64,000 bases of DNA from Amycolatopsis sacchari (GTDB lineage: Bacteria; Actinomycetota; Actinomycetes; Mycobacteriales; Pseudonocardiaceae): the NCBI RefSeq assembly GCF_900114035.1, contig NZ_FORP01000004.1:248001-312000 (forward strand), in the 5' to 3' direction. Numbering within the stretch: the first letter of the stretch is position 1; the number at the start of each line of letters is the position of its first letter. Under the pieces are notes generated by a model, which saw nothing but the letters and a program-made list of their open reading frames with translations, had not been told where the DNA came from and did no database searches. Position numbers and translations under genes: made by a program. Shown one piece after another: positions 26,687 to 34,319 of the stretch.

Positions 26687-26973
26687 GCGCTCGGCGGTGC
26701 GGCTCAGCCCGCTCCGGCGCCAGGGCGTGAGCGCAAGGCGCTCGGTCCTGCGCGGGGCCGGGCCGCCACCGCCCTGGCATCCGGCGGCTCGCGCCGCTCC
26801 GGCGTCAGGGCGTGAGCGCAAGGCGCCCGCGGTGCACGGGGCCGGGCCGCCACCCGCCCTCGCACCCGGCGGTTCGCCCCGCTCCGGCGTGAGGGTGTGA
26901 GCACAAGGCGCTCGCCGTTCACGGCACCCGCCATGGCGGACCGCTCGCACCCGGCGGCCAGCCCGCTCCGGCG
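26684..26973. repeat. Tandem repeats of the neighbouring gene's 3' end
   Basis: The 287-bp gap between convergent genes is filled by three degenerate copies (near 26706-26745, 26792-26831 and 26877-26916) of a 40-bp unit that is also the 3' end of the quinone oxidoreductase gene: CCGCTCCGGCGTCAGGGCGTG then AGC(A/G)C(A/G)AGGCGCTCG. On the minus strand each copy encodes the gene's last residues ERLVLTP or close variants, and one keeps the stop codon. Copies are separated by about 45 bp that also repeat (CCGCCCTCGCACCCGGCGG type). No gene is seen. Confidence 0.9.
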
Positions 26974-27897
26974 TCAGGGCGTGAGCACGAGGCGCTCGGT
27001 CGTGCTGGTGGATTCCGCCCAGGCCTGTTCGACGTCCGACAGTGCGACCGGGCGGGCGTTGATCTCGAACGTGCCGCGGGTGATCTCCTCGGCGAGCGAC
27101 GGCAGCTCGGCGATGATGTCGCGCGGGGTCACCGAGCCCTGTCCGCTGCCGATGATCCGCAGGCGGGCGGCGCGGAGCGCGGCGGAGGGGATCGCCGCGG
27201 TGGGCCCGGCGACGGACCCGATTTCGATCCACGTCAAGGGCTTGCCCCGGTCGGCGCGGTGGGTGACGACGGCGGCCATCGCGGCGGCGGTCGGCTCGCC
27301 CCACACGTAGTCGAGCACCACGTCGACGTCGGCCGCTTCCGCGACGCGGTCGAGCGGCACGGTTTCGCTCGCACCCACCGCGCTCAGCCGCGCCTCGTCC
27401 CGCCCGGCTGCGACGACGCGCCCGGCGCCGAGCAGTTTGGCGATCTGCACGGCGAGACGTCCCGCGTTGCCGGTGGCCCCGAGGACGAGGACGTCCTGCC
27501 CGGGCTGGAACTCGGCACGCCGGCGCAAGGCGACCCACGAGGACATGGCGGGGTTCATCGCGGCGGCGACGGCGAGCACGTCACTGCCCTCGGGCAGCAC
27601 GACGCTGCGGCGGACGTCGATCACGGTCCGCTCCGCCATCGAACCCAGTGTCGTCTCGGGGAGGACGAAGTAGCGGAGCCGCCCGCCCGGCCCGCGGCCC
27701 ACCCCGTCCACGCCCGGCACGAGCGGGAGCTCGCCGGTGGTCGTGTAGTGGGAACCGTTGGCCTGGGAGCGGACGCGGGGGTGCAGCCCGGCGGCGAGCA
27801 CGTCGACGACCAGCTCGTCGGGCCCGGTGGCGGTGGGGTCGGGAAAGTCCTGGTAGCGCGGCGGAGCGTCGAACGCGGAAACGACGGCAGCTTTCAT
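26974..27897 (-). CDS. Zinc-independent quinone oxidoreductase / MDR-family dehydrogenase
   Basis: A 307-residue medium-chain dehydrogenase without the structural-zinc cysteines. It has the NADP motif VLVLGATGNAGRLAVQIAKLLGA and the N-terminal GroES-like fold (VDVLAAGLHPRVRSQANGSHY). Substrate is probably a quinone or alpha,beta-unsaturated carbonyl. ATG at 27897 has AAGGAG 7 bp upstream. It is divergent from a MarR regulator with a large shared operator, so it is probably induced by an electrophile or phenolic compound sensed by that regulator. Confidence 0.92.
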   Translation of the reverse strand: MKAAVVSAFDAPPRYQDFPDPTATGPDELVVDVLAAGLHPRVRSQANGSHYTTTGELPLVPGVDGVGRGPGGRLRYFVLPETTLGSMAERTVIDVRRSVVLPEGSDVLAVAAAMNPAMSSWVALRRRAEFQPGQDVLVLGATGNAGRLAVQIAKLLGAGRVVAAGRDEARLSAVGASETVPLDRVAEAADVDVVLDYVWGEPTAAAMAAVVTHRADRGKPLTWIEIGSVAGPTAAIPSAALRAARLRIIGSGQGSVTPRDIIAELPSLAEEITRGTFEINARPVALSDVEQAWAESTSTTERLVLTP

Positions 27898-27912
27898 GAG
27901 AATTGCTCCTTT

Positions 27913-27951
27913 AGTTTGTTTTGCCAACCAAACTAGTTGGCAAGACAAACT
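27913..27951. promoter_or_regulatory. Large palindromic operator for the divergent MarR regulator
   Basis: AGTTTGTTTTGCCAAC (27913-27928) and GTTGGCAAGACAAACT (27936-27951) form 16-bp inverted arms with a single mismatch and a 7-bp spacer. The site is centred in the 74-bp gap between the oxidoreductase and MarR genes, where it would cover both promoters. Its AT content stands out. Confidence 0.85.
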
Positions 27952-27971
27952 TAGTCAAGTAGAGTGGGCCC

Positions 27972-28406
27972 GTGACCGACGAGCAGGACGACGTGGTGGA
28001 CATGCTGGTGCAGACCGCTTTCGCGACGATGGCGGTGCTGAACAGGGTCGCCGCGGAGCACGACCTGTCGCTGACGCAGCTGCGGGTGCTCGGCATCCTG
28101 CGCGACCGGCGGCTGCGGATGAGCGTGCTGGCCGACTACCTGGGTCTCGACAAGTCGACCATGACGGGCCTGGTCCAGCGCGCGGCGAAGCGCGGGCTGC
28201 TCGCAAGGGCCCCCAGCCCGGGCGACGGGCGTGCGGTGGAGGTGTTCCTGACGCCGGACGGTGCCGCCCTCGCGCAGTCCGGCCGTGACCAGGTCGCGCG
28301 GGCGCTGGCACCGCTGACGGCGGCCCTACCCCCCGCCGACCGGCGCCGGTTGCAGGGCCTGCTGGCGCGGATGCTGGACGCGGGAGGAATCCTCGAGCCG
28401 GGGTGA
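27972..28406 (+). CDS. MarR-family regulator
   Basis: A 144-residue winged-helix regulator: LTQLRVLGILRDRRLRMSVLADYLGLDKSTMTGLVQRAAKRGLLAR (about 34-79) is the DNA-binding core, followed by DGRAVEVFLTPDG (wing). GTG start at 27972. It probably represses itself and the divergent oxidoreductase gene through the 39-bp palindrome between them. Confidence 0.93.
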   Translation: MTDEQDDVVDMLVQTAFATMAVLNRVAAEHDLSLTQLRVLGILRDRRLRMSVLADYLGLDKSTMTGLVQRAAKRGLLARAPSPGDGRAVEVFLTPDGAALAQSGRDQVARALAPLTAALPPADRRRLQGLLARMLDAGGILEPG

Positions 28407-28777
28407 TCCCGGGGGTGGGGGGTGGGGGCTCGGGGGCGGCGGTTGCGAGGCGGCGGCTGGCGCGGGGGCGGCGGTTGCGAGGCGGCGGCTCGGGGGCGGC
28501 CGGGACGGCGGTTGTGATGGCCGGAGCGGCGCGGCCGGGCTGGCAGCGCAATCCGCGAGGCGGCCGAGACGATACGGCCGTCGCGGCGGCGCAGTTCGCA
28601 GGGCGGTCGAGGCGACACGGCCGGGACAGCGGCAGCCACGGAGCCAACGCAAGCTAGCAGGAGCCAGCAGGAGCCGCCAACCCCAGCCACCCCCCCCCCC
28701 CCCCGCCTCCCAGCCAAAACCCCCAGCCACCCCGCCCCCGCCTCCCAGCGAAAGGCGCCCCCGCCGCGAGAAAGCCC
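28407..28777. repeat. Low-complexity G-rich/C-rich convergent intergenic region
   Basis: No gene is supported here. Just after the MarR stop, plus-strand runs G5-T-G6-T-G5-CTC-G5 can form a G-quadruplex. A block GGGGGCGGCGGTTGCGAGGC is repeated at about 28431 and 28464. Nearer the convergent lipoprotein gene are a 15-C run (28690-28704) and two copies of CCCCAGCCAC ... GCCTCCCAGC, giving G-runs on the other strand after that gene's stop. Confidence 0.85.
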
Positions 28778-29422
28778 CTACCCCACCCGGACGACGATCC
28801 CCGTCAGGCCGGTCAGCACGCTCGCCACCCCGGCCCTCAGCGCCGCCGCCGCGTGCTGCGGCGTGAAGGAAGCCGGGTCGTACCCCGTTGACGTGCCCAG
28901 GCCCTCACCGCGGTAGGACGCGCCCGCCCAGTTCGCCGCCGTGACGTTCGCCGTGGGCTCGGCCAGTTCGGCGCCCAGCACGAGGAACTGCTGGTCGAGA
29001 TGGCTGGCCGTGACGAGCGCCAGCGCGTCCACCAGGTCCTTGCCCGCGCTGACCACCAGGTCCGGGTGCAGGTCGATCGCCTGCCGGATGCTCGCCGGGT
29101 AGCCACCCGGCGCGGCGGAAACCGTTTTCAGGCTGACCTGCTCCTGCCCCGCCCACTCCGTCACGGCCGACACGAGCGTCTTCGTCTCCGGGTCGTCCCC
29201 CGCGGTGAGCAGCACCACGCGGTAACCCGGCGACGGCCGCACGCCCTCCCACGAACCAGGCGCCGGGGTGACCGTCGCCTCCGGGGTGGGCGACGCCGTG
29301 ACGAAACCCGGCCCCAGCACACCGATCGCGCTCGGCGCGGGGTGTGGACGGGACCAGTCGTCCGCGCCACACCCGGCGACGAGCAGGCCCGCGGCCGCCA
29401 CAGCCAGTAGTCGCCCACGCAT
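28778..29422 (-). CDS. Secreted lipoprotein of unknown function
   Basis: A 214-residue lipoprotein: signal LLAVAAAGLLVAGC with the lipid-attached Cys near 18, then a Pro/Thr-rich linker and a globular part with features of a periplasmic-binding lobe (RVVLLTAGDDPETKTLVSAVTEWAG, IRQAIDLHPDLVVSAGKDLVDALALV). It resembles BMP/substrate-binding-like proteins, but no transporter is next to it. It may be a cell-surface sensor or binder; the function is unknown. Confidence 0.82.
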   Translation of the reverse strand: MRGRLLAVAAAGLLVAGCGADDWSRPHPAPSAIGVLGPGFVTASPTPEATVTPAPGSWEGVRPSPGYRVVLLTAGDDPETKTLVSAVTEWAGQEQVSLKTVSAAPGGYPASIRQAIDLHPDLVVSAGKDLVDALALVTASHLDQQFLVLGAELAEPTANVTAANWAGASYRGEGLGTSTGYDPASFTPQHAAAALRAGVASVLTGLTGIVVRVG

Positions 29423-29522
29423 GCCCCTTTCCTACCCGAACAACGACGAAGATCGGCATCCGGTCGCCGGTTGTTCGCCTGCCGTCCGCCGGCCGTTCGC
29501 CTGCTCCAAGCAGTCTGCGTCC

Positions 29523-30719
29523 ATGTTCCGCCTGATCCGGGCCCTCGCCATCGCCGGCGCGACAGCCGCCGTGGCCCTCCTGACCGCCGCGCCCGCCTCC
29601 GCGCACGGCTTCACGTCCACCGTGTACGCCGACGTGACCTCCCCCGAATCCGGGCACGTCCACGCCTCCCTCGGGCTCGAGTACGACCTGCTCGTCGTCT
29701 CCGCGGCGGACTACCAGCACGACGACCCGCTGTTCCGCCAGGGCACCGCGGCCTTCGAAGCCCACGACTCCGCCGCGCAGGCCGCCGCACTGGAAACCCA
29801 CGCCGACACGGTGATGCGGTACGTCAGCGAGCGCTTCCGGGTCACCGCGTCCGGGCAGGCCTGCGCCCCGGTTCGCGACGGCGGCTTCACCATGGAGGAA
29901 CGTGACGGCGTCCCCTACACCCGCCTGGTGCTCGACTACCGGTGCGCCGCCGCTGAATCCCACCAGGTCTACAGTGGACTCTTCCCCGACGCCGAGGGGT
30001 ACGTCCGTGACACCAAGACCATCGTCACCTACGAGCTCGACCTGACCTCCGGCAGCGCGGCGCTCGACGCGCACCAGCCCTCCTTCTCCACCCAGCAGGC
30101 GTGGACGCAGCGGTTCTGGGAGTTCTTCCGCCTCGGCGCCGAGCACCTGCTCACCGGTCTGGACCACATCCTGTTCCTGCTCGCGCTCATCGCGGGCTCC
30201 CGGCGGCTGCGCGAGATCGTGCTGGCCGCGACGACGTTCACGCTCGCCCACTCGGTGACGTTCGTCCTCGCCGCGCTCGGCCTCGTGCGGGCACCCGCGG
30301 CCGTCGTCGAACCCCTCATCGCGCTCTCGATCGCCGTGGTCGCCGCGTGGCCGTTGTGGCGGCTCTACCGCCGGGGCGCGCAAGCGTCGGAGCTGGACGC
30401 GGGCGGCCACTTCAGCCTCGACCGCACGGGCTGGGCGAGGCTCGCGGTGGTGTTCTGCTTCGGCCTGGCGCACGGCCTCGGCTTCGCCTCCGCGCTGGGC
30501 ATCGACGCGGCGTGGTCGTGGACGCTGCTGTGGTCGCTGCTCGTGTTCAACCTCGGCATCGAGGTGGTGCAGCTGGCGATCATCGCGGTGGTCTTCCCGT
30601 TGCTGGCCCTGCTGCGCCACCGCGCCAGCCTGACCCCGGCGCTGGCGACGGGCGTGCTCGCCGCGGGCGTGTCGGTGATGGGGCTGACCTGGTTCGTGGA
30701 GCGGATCTTCGCGCTCTGA
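29523..30719 (+). CDS. HupE/UreJ-like membrane protein
   Basis: A 398-residue protein with a signal peptide ending ASAHG, an extracellular domain of about 190 residues, and six or seven helices at the C-terminus including the family phrase RLGAEHLLTGLDHILFLLALI and FCFGLAHGLGFA. HupE/UreJ proteins are proposed metal (nickel/cobalt) permeases; the version with a large extracellular domain is common in actinobacteria, function unproven. ATG at 29523 is chosen because it gives a proper signal peptide. Confidence 0.88.
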   Translation: MFRLIRALAIAGATAAVALLTAAPASAHGFTSTVYADVTSPESGHVHASLGLEYDLLVVSAADYQHDDPLFRQGTAAFEAHDSAAQAAALETHADTVMRYVSERFRVTASGQACAPVRDGGFTMEERDGVPYTRLVLDYRCAAAESHQVYSGLFPDAEGYVRDTKTIVTYELDLTSGSAALDAHQPSFSTQQAWTQRFWEFFRLGAEHLLTGLDHILFLLALIAGSRRLREIVLAATTFTLAHSVTFVLAALGLVRAPAAVVEPLIALSIAVVAAWPLWRLYRRGAQASELDAGGHFSLDRTGWARLAVVFCFGLAHGLGFASALGIDAAWSWTLLWSLLVFNLGIEVVQLAIIAVVFPLLALLRHRASLTPALATGVLAAGVSVMGLTWFVERIFAL

Positions 30720-30779
30720 TCCCCCGCAGGCCCGCTGCCGTTCACCTGATCAACATCAACCCGGGAAACGCTTCCCCCC

Positions 30780-32318
30780 ATGACACTACCCAGATCACTG
30801 GCCCACGGCGTGACCGCCGCCGTCGTGGGCCTCGCCGTGGCGTTCGGCACCGGTCCAGTGGCCACGGCTGCGGACAGCCCGACCACGTTGTCGGGCATCG
30901 TCCTCGGCGTCGGCGCGAAGGAGTCCCAGCGCATCGTCAGCTGGTACTCCTCGACCGGCGCGGCCCAGGTCGTGCAGGTCGCCCCGACGGCGAAGCTGAA
31001 CCACGGCCAGTTCCCGAGGAACGCGCAGACGTTCCCGGCGACCGTGACGGCGAACACCGTCAACGGCGGCTACCACGGGCACGCCACGCTGGACGGCCTC
31101 AGGCAGAACACCAGCTACTCCTACCGCGTCGGCTCCGGCGGCAGCTGGTCGCCGACGTACACGTTCAAGACGCAGAAGTTCAACGGGGACTTCGACTTCC
31201 TGTTCTTCGGCGACCCGCAGATCGGCTCGTCGGGGGACACCGCACGGGACGGCGCCGGCTGGCGCGACACGCTCGACGTCGCGCTGAAGGCGAACCCGGA
31301 CGCCGAGCTGCTGGTCTCCGGCGGTGACCAGGTCGAGTCGGCGAACAACGAGTCCCAGTGGGACGCGTTCCTGTCCTCGGACAAGCTGCGCCAGTACCCG
31401 TGGGCGGCGACGATCGGCAACCACGACGTCGGCGGCAAGGCCTACGAGCAGCACTTCTGGACGCCGAACACCGACCGTTCGGCGCCCTACTACAACGGCG
31501 CCCAGGACACCCGCTCCGGCGGTGACTACTGGTACATCTACAAGGACGTGCTGTTCATCGACCTGAACAGCAACGCCTACGCGAGCGGCTCGGACGAGGC
31601 CCACATCGGCTACGTCACCGACGTGATCAAGCAGCACGGCGGTAAGGCGAAGTACACGGTGCTCGTCTACCACCACTCGATCTACTCCCCCGCCGACCAC
31701 GCCAACGACGGCGACAACCAGCAGCGCCGCCAGGACTTCCCGACGGCGTTCTCCAACCTCGGCGTGGACCTGGTGCTGCAGGGGCACGACCACAGCTACT
31801 CACGCAGCTACGTCATCAAGAACGGGCAGAAGGCCAACCCGGCCGAGCAGCCCGGCGCGACGCAGGTGTCCCAGGGGCCGGGCGGGGTCGTCTACGTGAC
31901 GGCGAACTCCGCGTCGGGCTCGAAGTACTACGACCTCACCGACCCGGACACGAGCAAGGACCCGAACTACGGGCCCGACCCGCTCAACCCGGACAACCAC
32001 TGGGCCAACTCGGTGGAGAACCAGGAGCACGTCCGCACCTACGTCAAGGTGGAGGTGCGGGACGACAGGCTCGTCGTCCAGAACGTCCGCAGCGGCACCT
32101 GTGCGGCGCCGAACGCGGCGGTCGAGCTGGGCAAGGTTTCCTGGTGTGGTCCTGACGAGGGCACCAAGCCGGCACCGCCGGTGGGTTCCACTGTGGACAA
32201 GGTGGTCATCCACCCGTACCGCGGTGGCGGGCACGGCATCCACTGGCCGTTCCCGGGGCAGCCCTGCTGGCTGGAGCAGCCGGGCAAGGGCCGTACCACC
32301 CTCACCACGCTGAACTGA
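30780..32318 (+). CDS. Secreted purple-acid-phosphatase-like metallophosphoesterase
   Basis: A 512-residue exported protein with a signal peptide ending ATAAD, an N-terminal fibronectin-like domain (GIVLGVGAKESQRIVSWYS) and a calcineurin-like domain with all metal motifs: FFGDPQIG, SGGDQVE, IGNHDVGG, VYHHSIYS and LQGHDHSYSR. It probably hydrolyses phosphate esters outside the cell, with a dinuclear metal site. A C-terminal extension of about 60 residues contains two cysteines (TCAAP, SWCGP). A hairpin terminator follows. Confidence 0.94.
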   Translation: MTLPRSLAHGVTAAVVGLAVAFGTGPVATAADSPTTLSGIVLGVGAKESQRIVSWYSSTGAAQVVQVAPTAKLNHGQFPRNAQTFPATVTANTVNGGYHGHATLDGLRQNTSYSYRVGSGGSWSPTYTFKTQKFNGDFDFLFFGDPQIGSSGDTARDGAGWRDTLDVALKANPDAELLVSGGDQVESANNESQWDAFLSSDKLRQYPWAATIGNHDVGGKAYEQHFWTPNTDRSAPYYNGAQDTRSGGDYWYIYKDVLFIDLNSNAYASGSDEAHIGYVTDVIKQHGGKAKYTVLVYHHSIYSPADHANDGDNQQRRQDFPTAFSNLGVDLVLQGHDHSYSRSYVIKNGQKANPAEQPGATQVSQGPGGVVYVTANSASGSKYYDLTDPDTSKDPNYGPDPLNPDNHWANSVENQEHVRTYVKVEVRDDRLVVQNVRSGTCAAPNAAVELGKVSWCGPDEGTKPAPPVGSTVDKVVIHPYRGGGHGIHWPFPGQPCWLEQPGKGRTTLTTLN

Positions 32319-32323
32319 AAACC

Positions 32324-32357
32324 CGGTGGGGTGGCCGTTCCCGCGGCCGCCCCACCG
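32324..32357 (+). terminator. Hairpin terminator after the phosphoesterase gene
   Basis: A 14-bp stem with one G-U pair (CGGTGGGGTGGCCG with CGGCCGCCCCACCG) and a 6-nt loop starts 6 bp after the stop codon. No T-run follows. Confidence 0.75.
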
Positions 32358-32386
32358 TCCATTCCAGACTTACCGAGGATCCCCGG

Positions 32387-33346
32387 ATGCCCGTCTTCGC
32401 CCGCGCGGCCGTCGTCGCGCTGCTCGCACTGGCCGTCAGTGCACCCCTTCCCGCGTCGGCGCAGGAGGACGTCCCGTGGACGGTTTCGACGGCCGCGAAC
32501 GACTTCGGCGCCGACCGGGAGAACTACCGCTACACCGTCGAACCGGGTGATCTGCTCGACGACGCGCTGGTGGTCGCCAACCGGGGCGCGCAGCCGCTCG
32601 ACCTGGCCGTCTACAGCGCGGACGGGTTCACCACGAAGACGGGTCAGCTCGACCTCGTCACGAAGGACACGCCCTCGACCGGCGTCGGCGCCTGGGTGCG
32701 GCCCGCCGTGGACCACGTGACGGTGGCACCCGGCCAGTCCACCGAGGTGCCGTTCACCGTCGCCGTACCGGAAAGCGCTTCCAGCGGGGACCACGCCGGC
32801 GGCATCGTGACGTCGCTGACGCAGGGCGGGGTGGAGCGGCGCGTCGGTATCCGCGTGCAACTGCGCGTCGGCGGCGGGCTGGCACCCGCGCTGGCGGTCG
32901 AGGACCTCGCCGTGCACTACTCCGGCAGCGCGTTCGGCGAGGGAGACGCGACCCTGACGTACACGATCCGCAACACCGGCAACGCGATCGTCGCCGCGCG
33001 GCAGACCGCGTCCGTTTCCGGCCCGTTCGGCGCGTGGCGCACCGACGCGGCCCCGATCGGGGATTCGCCGCAGCTGCTGCCGGGCGAGACGTGGCCGGTG
33101 TCGGTGCCGGTTTCCGGGGTGGTCCCCTCGGTGCTGGTCACCGGCTCGGTGACCCTCGTCCCGCTGCTCACCGACGCGGCGGGCTCGATCACGCCGCTGG
33201 AGTCCGTCGAGACGACGGCGGAGGGTTGGGCCGTACCGTGGCTGCTGCTCGTGCTCGTCGTCGTGATCGGAGCCGGGCTCATCCTCTGGCGGCTCGTCCC
33301 AGCAGCTGGAAAGCGGCGACAACGCGAGGCGCACGCGGCAGCATGA
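32387..33346 (+). CDS. DUF916-type secreted, membrane-anchored protein
   Basis: A 319-residue protein with a signal peptide ending ASAQE, two immunoglobulin-like beta domains (YRYTVEPGDLLDDALVVANRG ... VPESASSGDHAGGIVTSL), and a C-terminal helix (VPWLLLVLVVVIGAGLILWRL) followed by a basic tail. This matches the DUF916 (WxL-associated peptidoglycan-binding) architecture. It is probably a surface adhesin-like or cell-wall protein. Start at ATG 32387, 30 bp past the terminator. Confidence 0.87.
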   Translation: MPVFARAAVVALLALAVSAPLPASAQEDVPWTVSTAANDFGADRENYRYTVEPGDLLDDALVVANRGAQPLDLAVYSADGFTTKTGQLDLVTKDTPSTGVGAWVRPAVDHVTVAPGQSTEVPFTVAVPESASSGDHAGGIVTSLTQGGVERRVGIRVQLRVGGGLAPALAVEDLAVHYSGSAFGEGDATLTYTIRNTGNAIVAARQTASVSGPFGAWRTDAAPIGDSPQLLPGETWPVSVPVSGVVPSVLVTGSVTLVPLLTDAAGSITPLESVETTAEGWAVPWLLLVLVVVIGAGLILWRLVPAAGKRRQREAHAAA

Positions 33347-33352
33347 CCGGGC

Positions 33353-34319
33353 ATGGCGGGAATCGACCGCCACCTGCCCCGGCGCACCGCGCTGGGCCTC
33401 GCGGGGCTGGCCGCGTCCGCGCCGTTCTGGCCCCGCACGGCCCACGCGGCAGCACCGATCGTGAAACCGCGACCTGCGCGCCCTGCCGTCGGAAACGGTG
33501 ACGGCGCGGATCGAGTGCGCGGGCAACGGCCGCAGCTTCTTCACCTCGCAGCAGGGGCAGTCGGTGACCGGCACGGCGTGGCGGCTCGGCGCGGTCGGCG
33601 TCGCGCGCTGGCGCGGGGTGCGGCTGGCGACCGTGCTGGCGCGGGCGGGCCTGACCGGTGCCGCCGTGGACCTGCTGCCCCAGGGCCTCGACCCGGACTA
33701 CGTCACGGGCGGGGTGAACCTCGGCCCGGTCCGCCGTCCGCTGCCGGTGGCGAAGGCGCTCGAAGACGTCCTGCTCGCCTACGAGATGAACGGCGAGCCG
33801 CTGCCGCCCGACCACGGTTTCCCGGTCCGCCTGGTCGTTCCCGGCTGGATCGGGGTGGCGTCGATCAAGTGGCTCGGCCGGATCGAGGTCTCCGCGACCC
33901 CGCTCTCCTCACCGTGGAGCACGCAGTACTACCGGTTGTGGGGCCCCACGTACCCGCCGGAGGGCGAGCTGCTCACGCGGCAGAACACCAAGAGCGCCTT
34001 CGAACTCGCGTGGGGCGCGACGCTGCCCGGCGACCGCGAGCACGTCCTGACCGGCCGCTCGTGGTCGGGCCACGGCGGCGTCCGGCGCGTCGAGGTGAGC
34101 ACCGACGGCGGGCACACCTGGCGCACCGCGACCCCGCACGGACCCGACCGCGGCTGGCGCCGCTGGTCCCTGCGCTGGCGTCCGCCGGCCCCGGGCACGT
34201 ACACCCTGCGCGCCAGGGCCACCGACCGCACGGGCGCGCGGCAGCCGGACGTCGAGCCGTACAACACGCAGGGCTACCTGTTCGGCGCCGTCGTCGGCCA
34301 CCCCGTCACCGTGGTCTGA
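33353..34319 (+). pseudogene. Sulfite-oxidase-like molybdopterin protein with internal deletion and frameshift
   Basis: The start (33353) encodes a twin-arginine signal (RRTALGLAGLAASAPFWPRTAHAA) and APIVKP, the family beginning. Directly after it, near 33465-33472, the reading shifts to another frame that continues with DLRALPSETVTARIECAGNGRSFF, a motif that normally lies about 70-80 residues later and contains the active-site Cys. The rest, through the dimerisation domain (RRVEVSTDGGHTWRTA), is intact to the stop at 34319. About 220-240 bp including the RNH cofactor-binding part are missing, so the product cannot be functional. The gene would have been an exported oxidoreductase. Confidence 0.88.

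Noticed and set aside
28136-28730. Possible small genes in the G/C-rich gap after MarR
   Set aside because: Frames are low-complexity Pro/Arg/Gly sequence from simple repeats; no ribosome sites.
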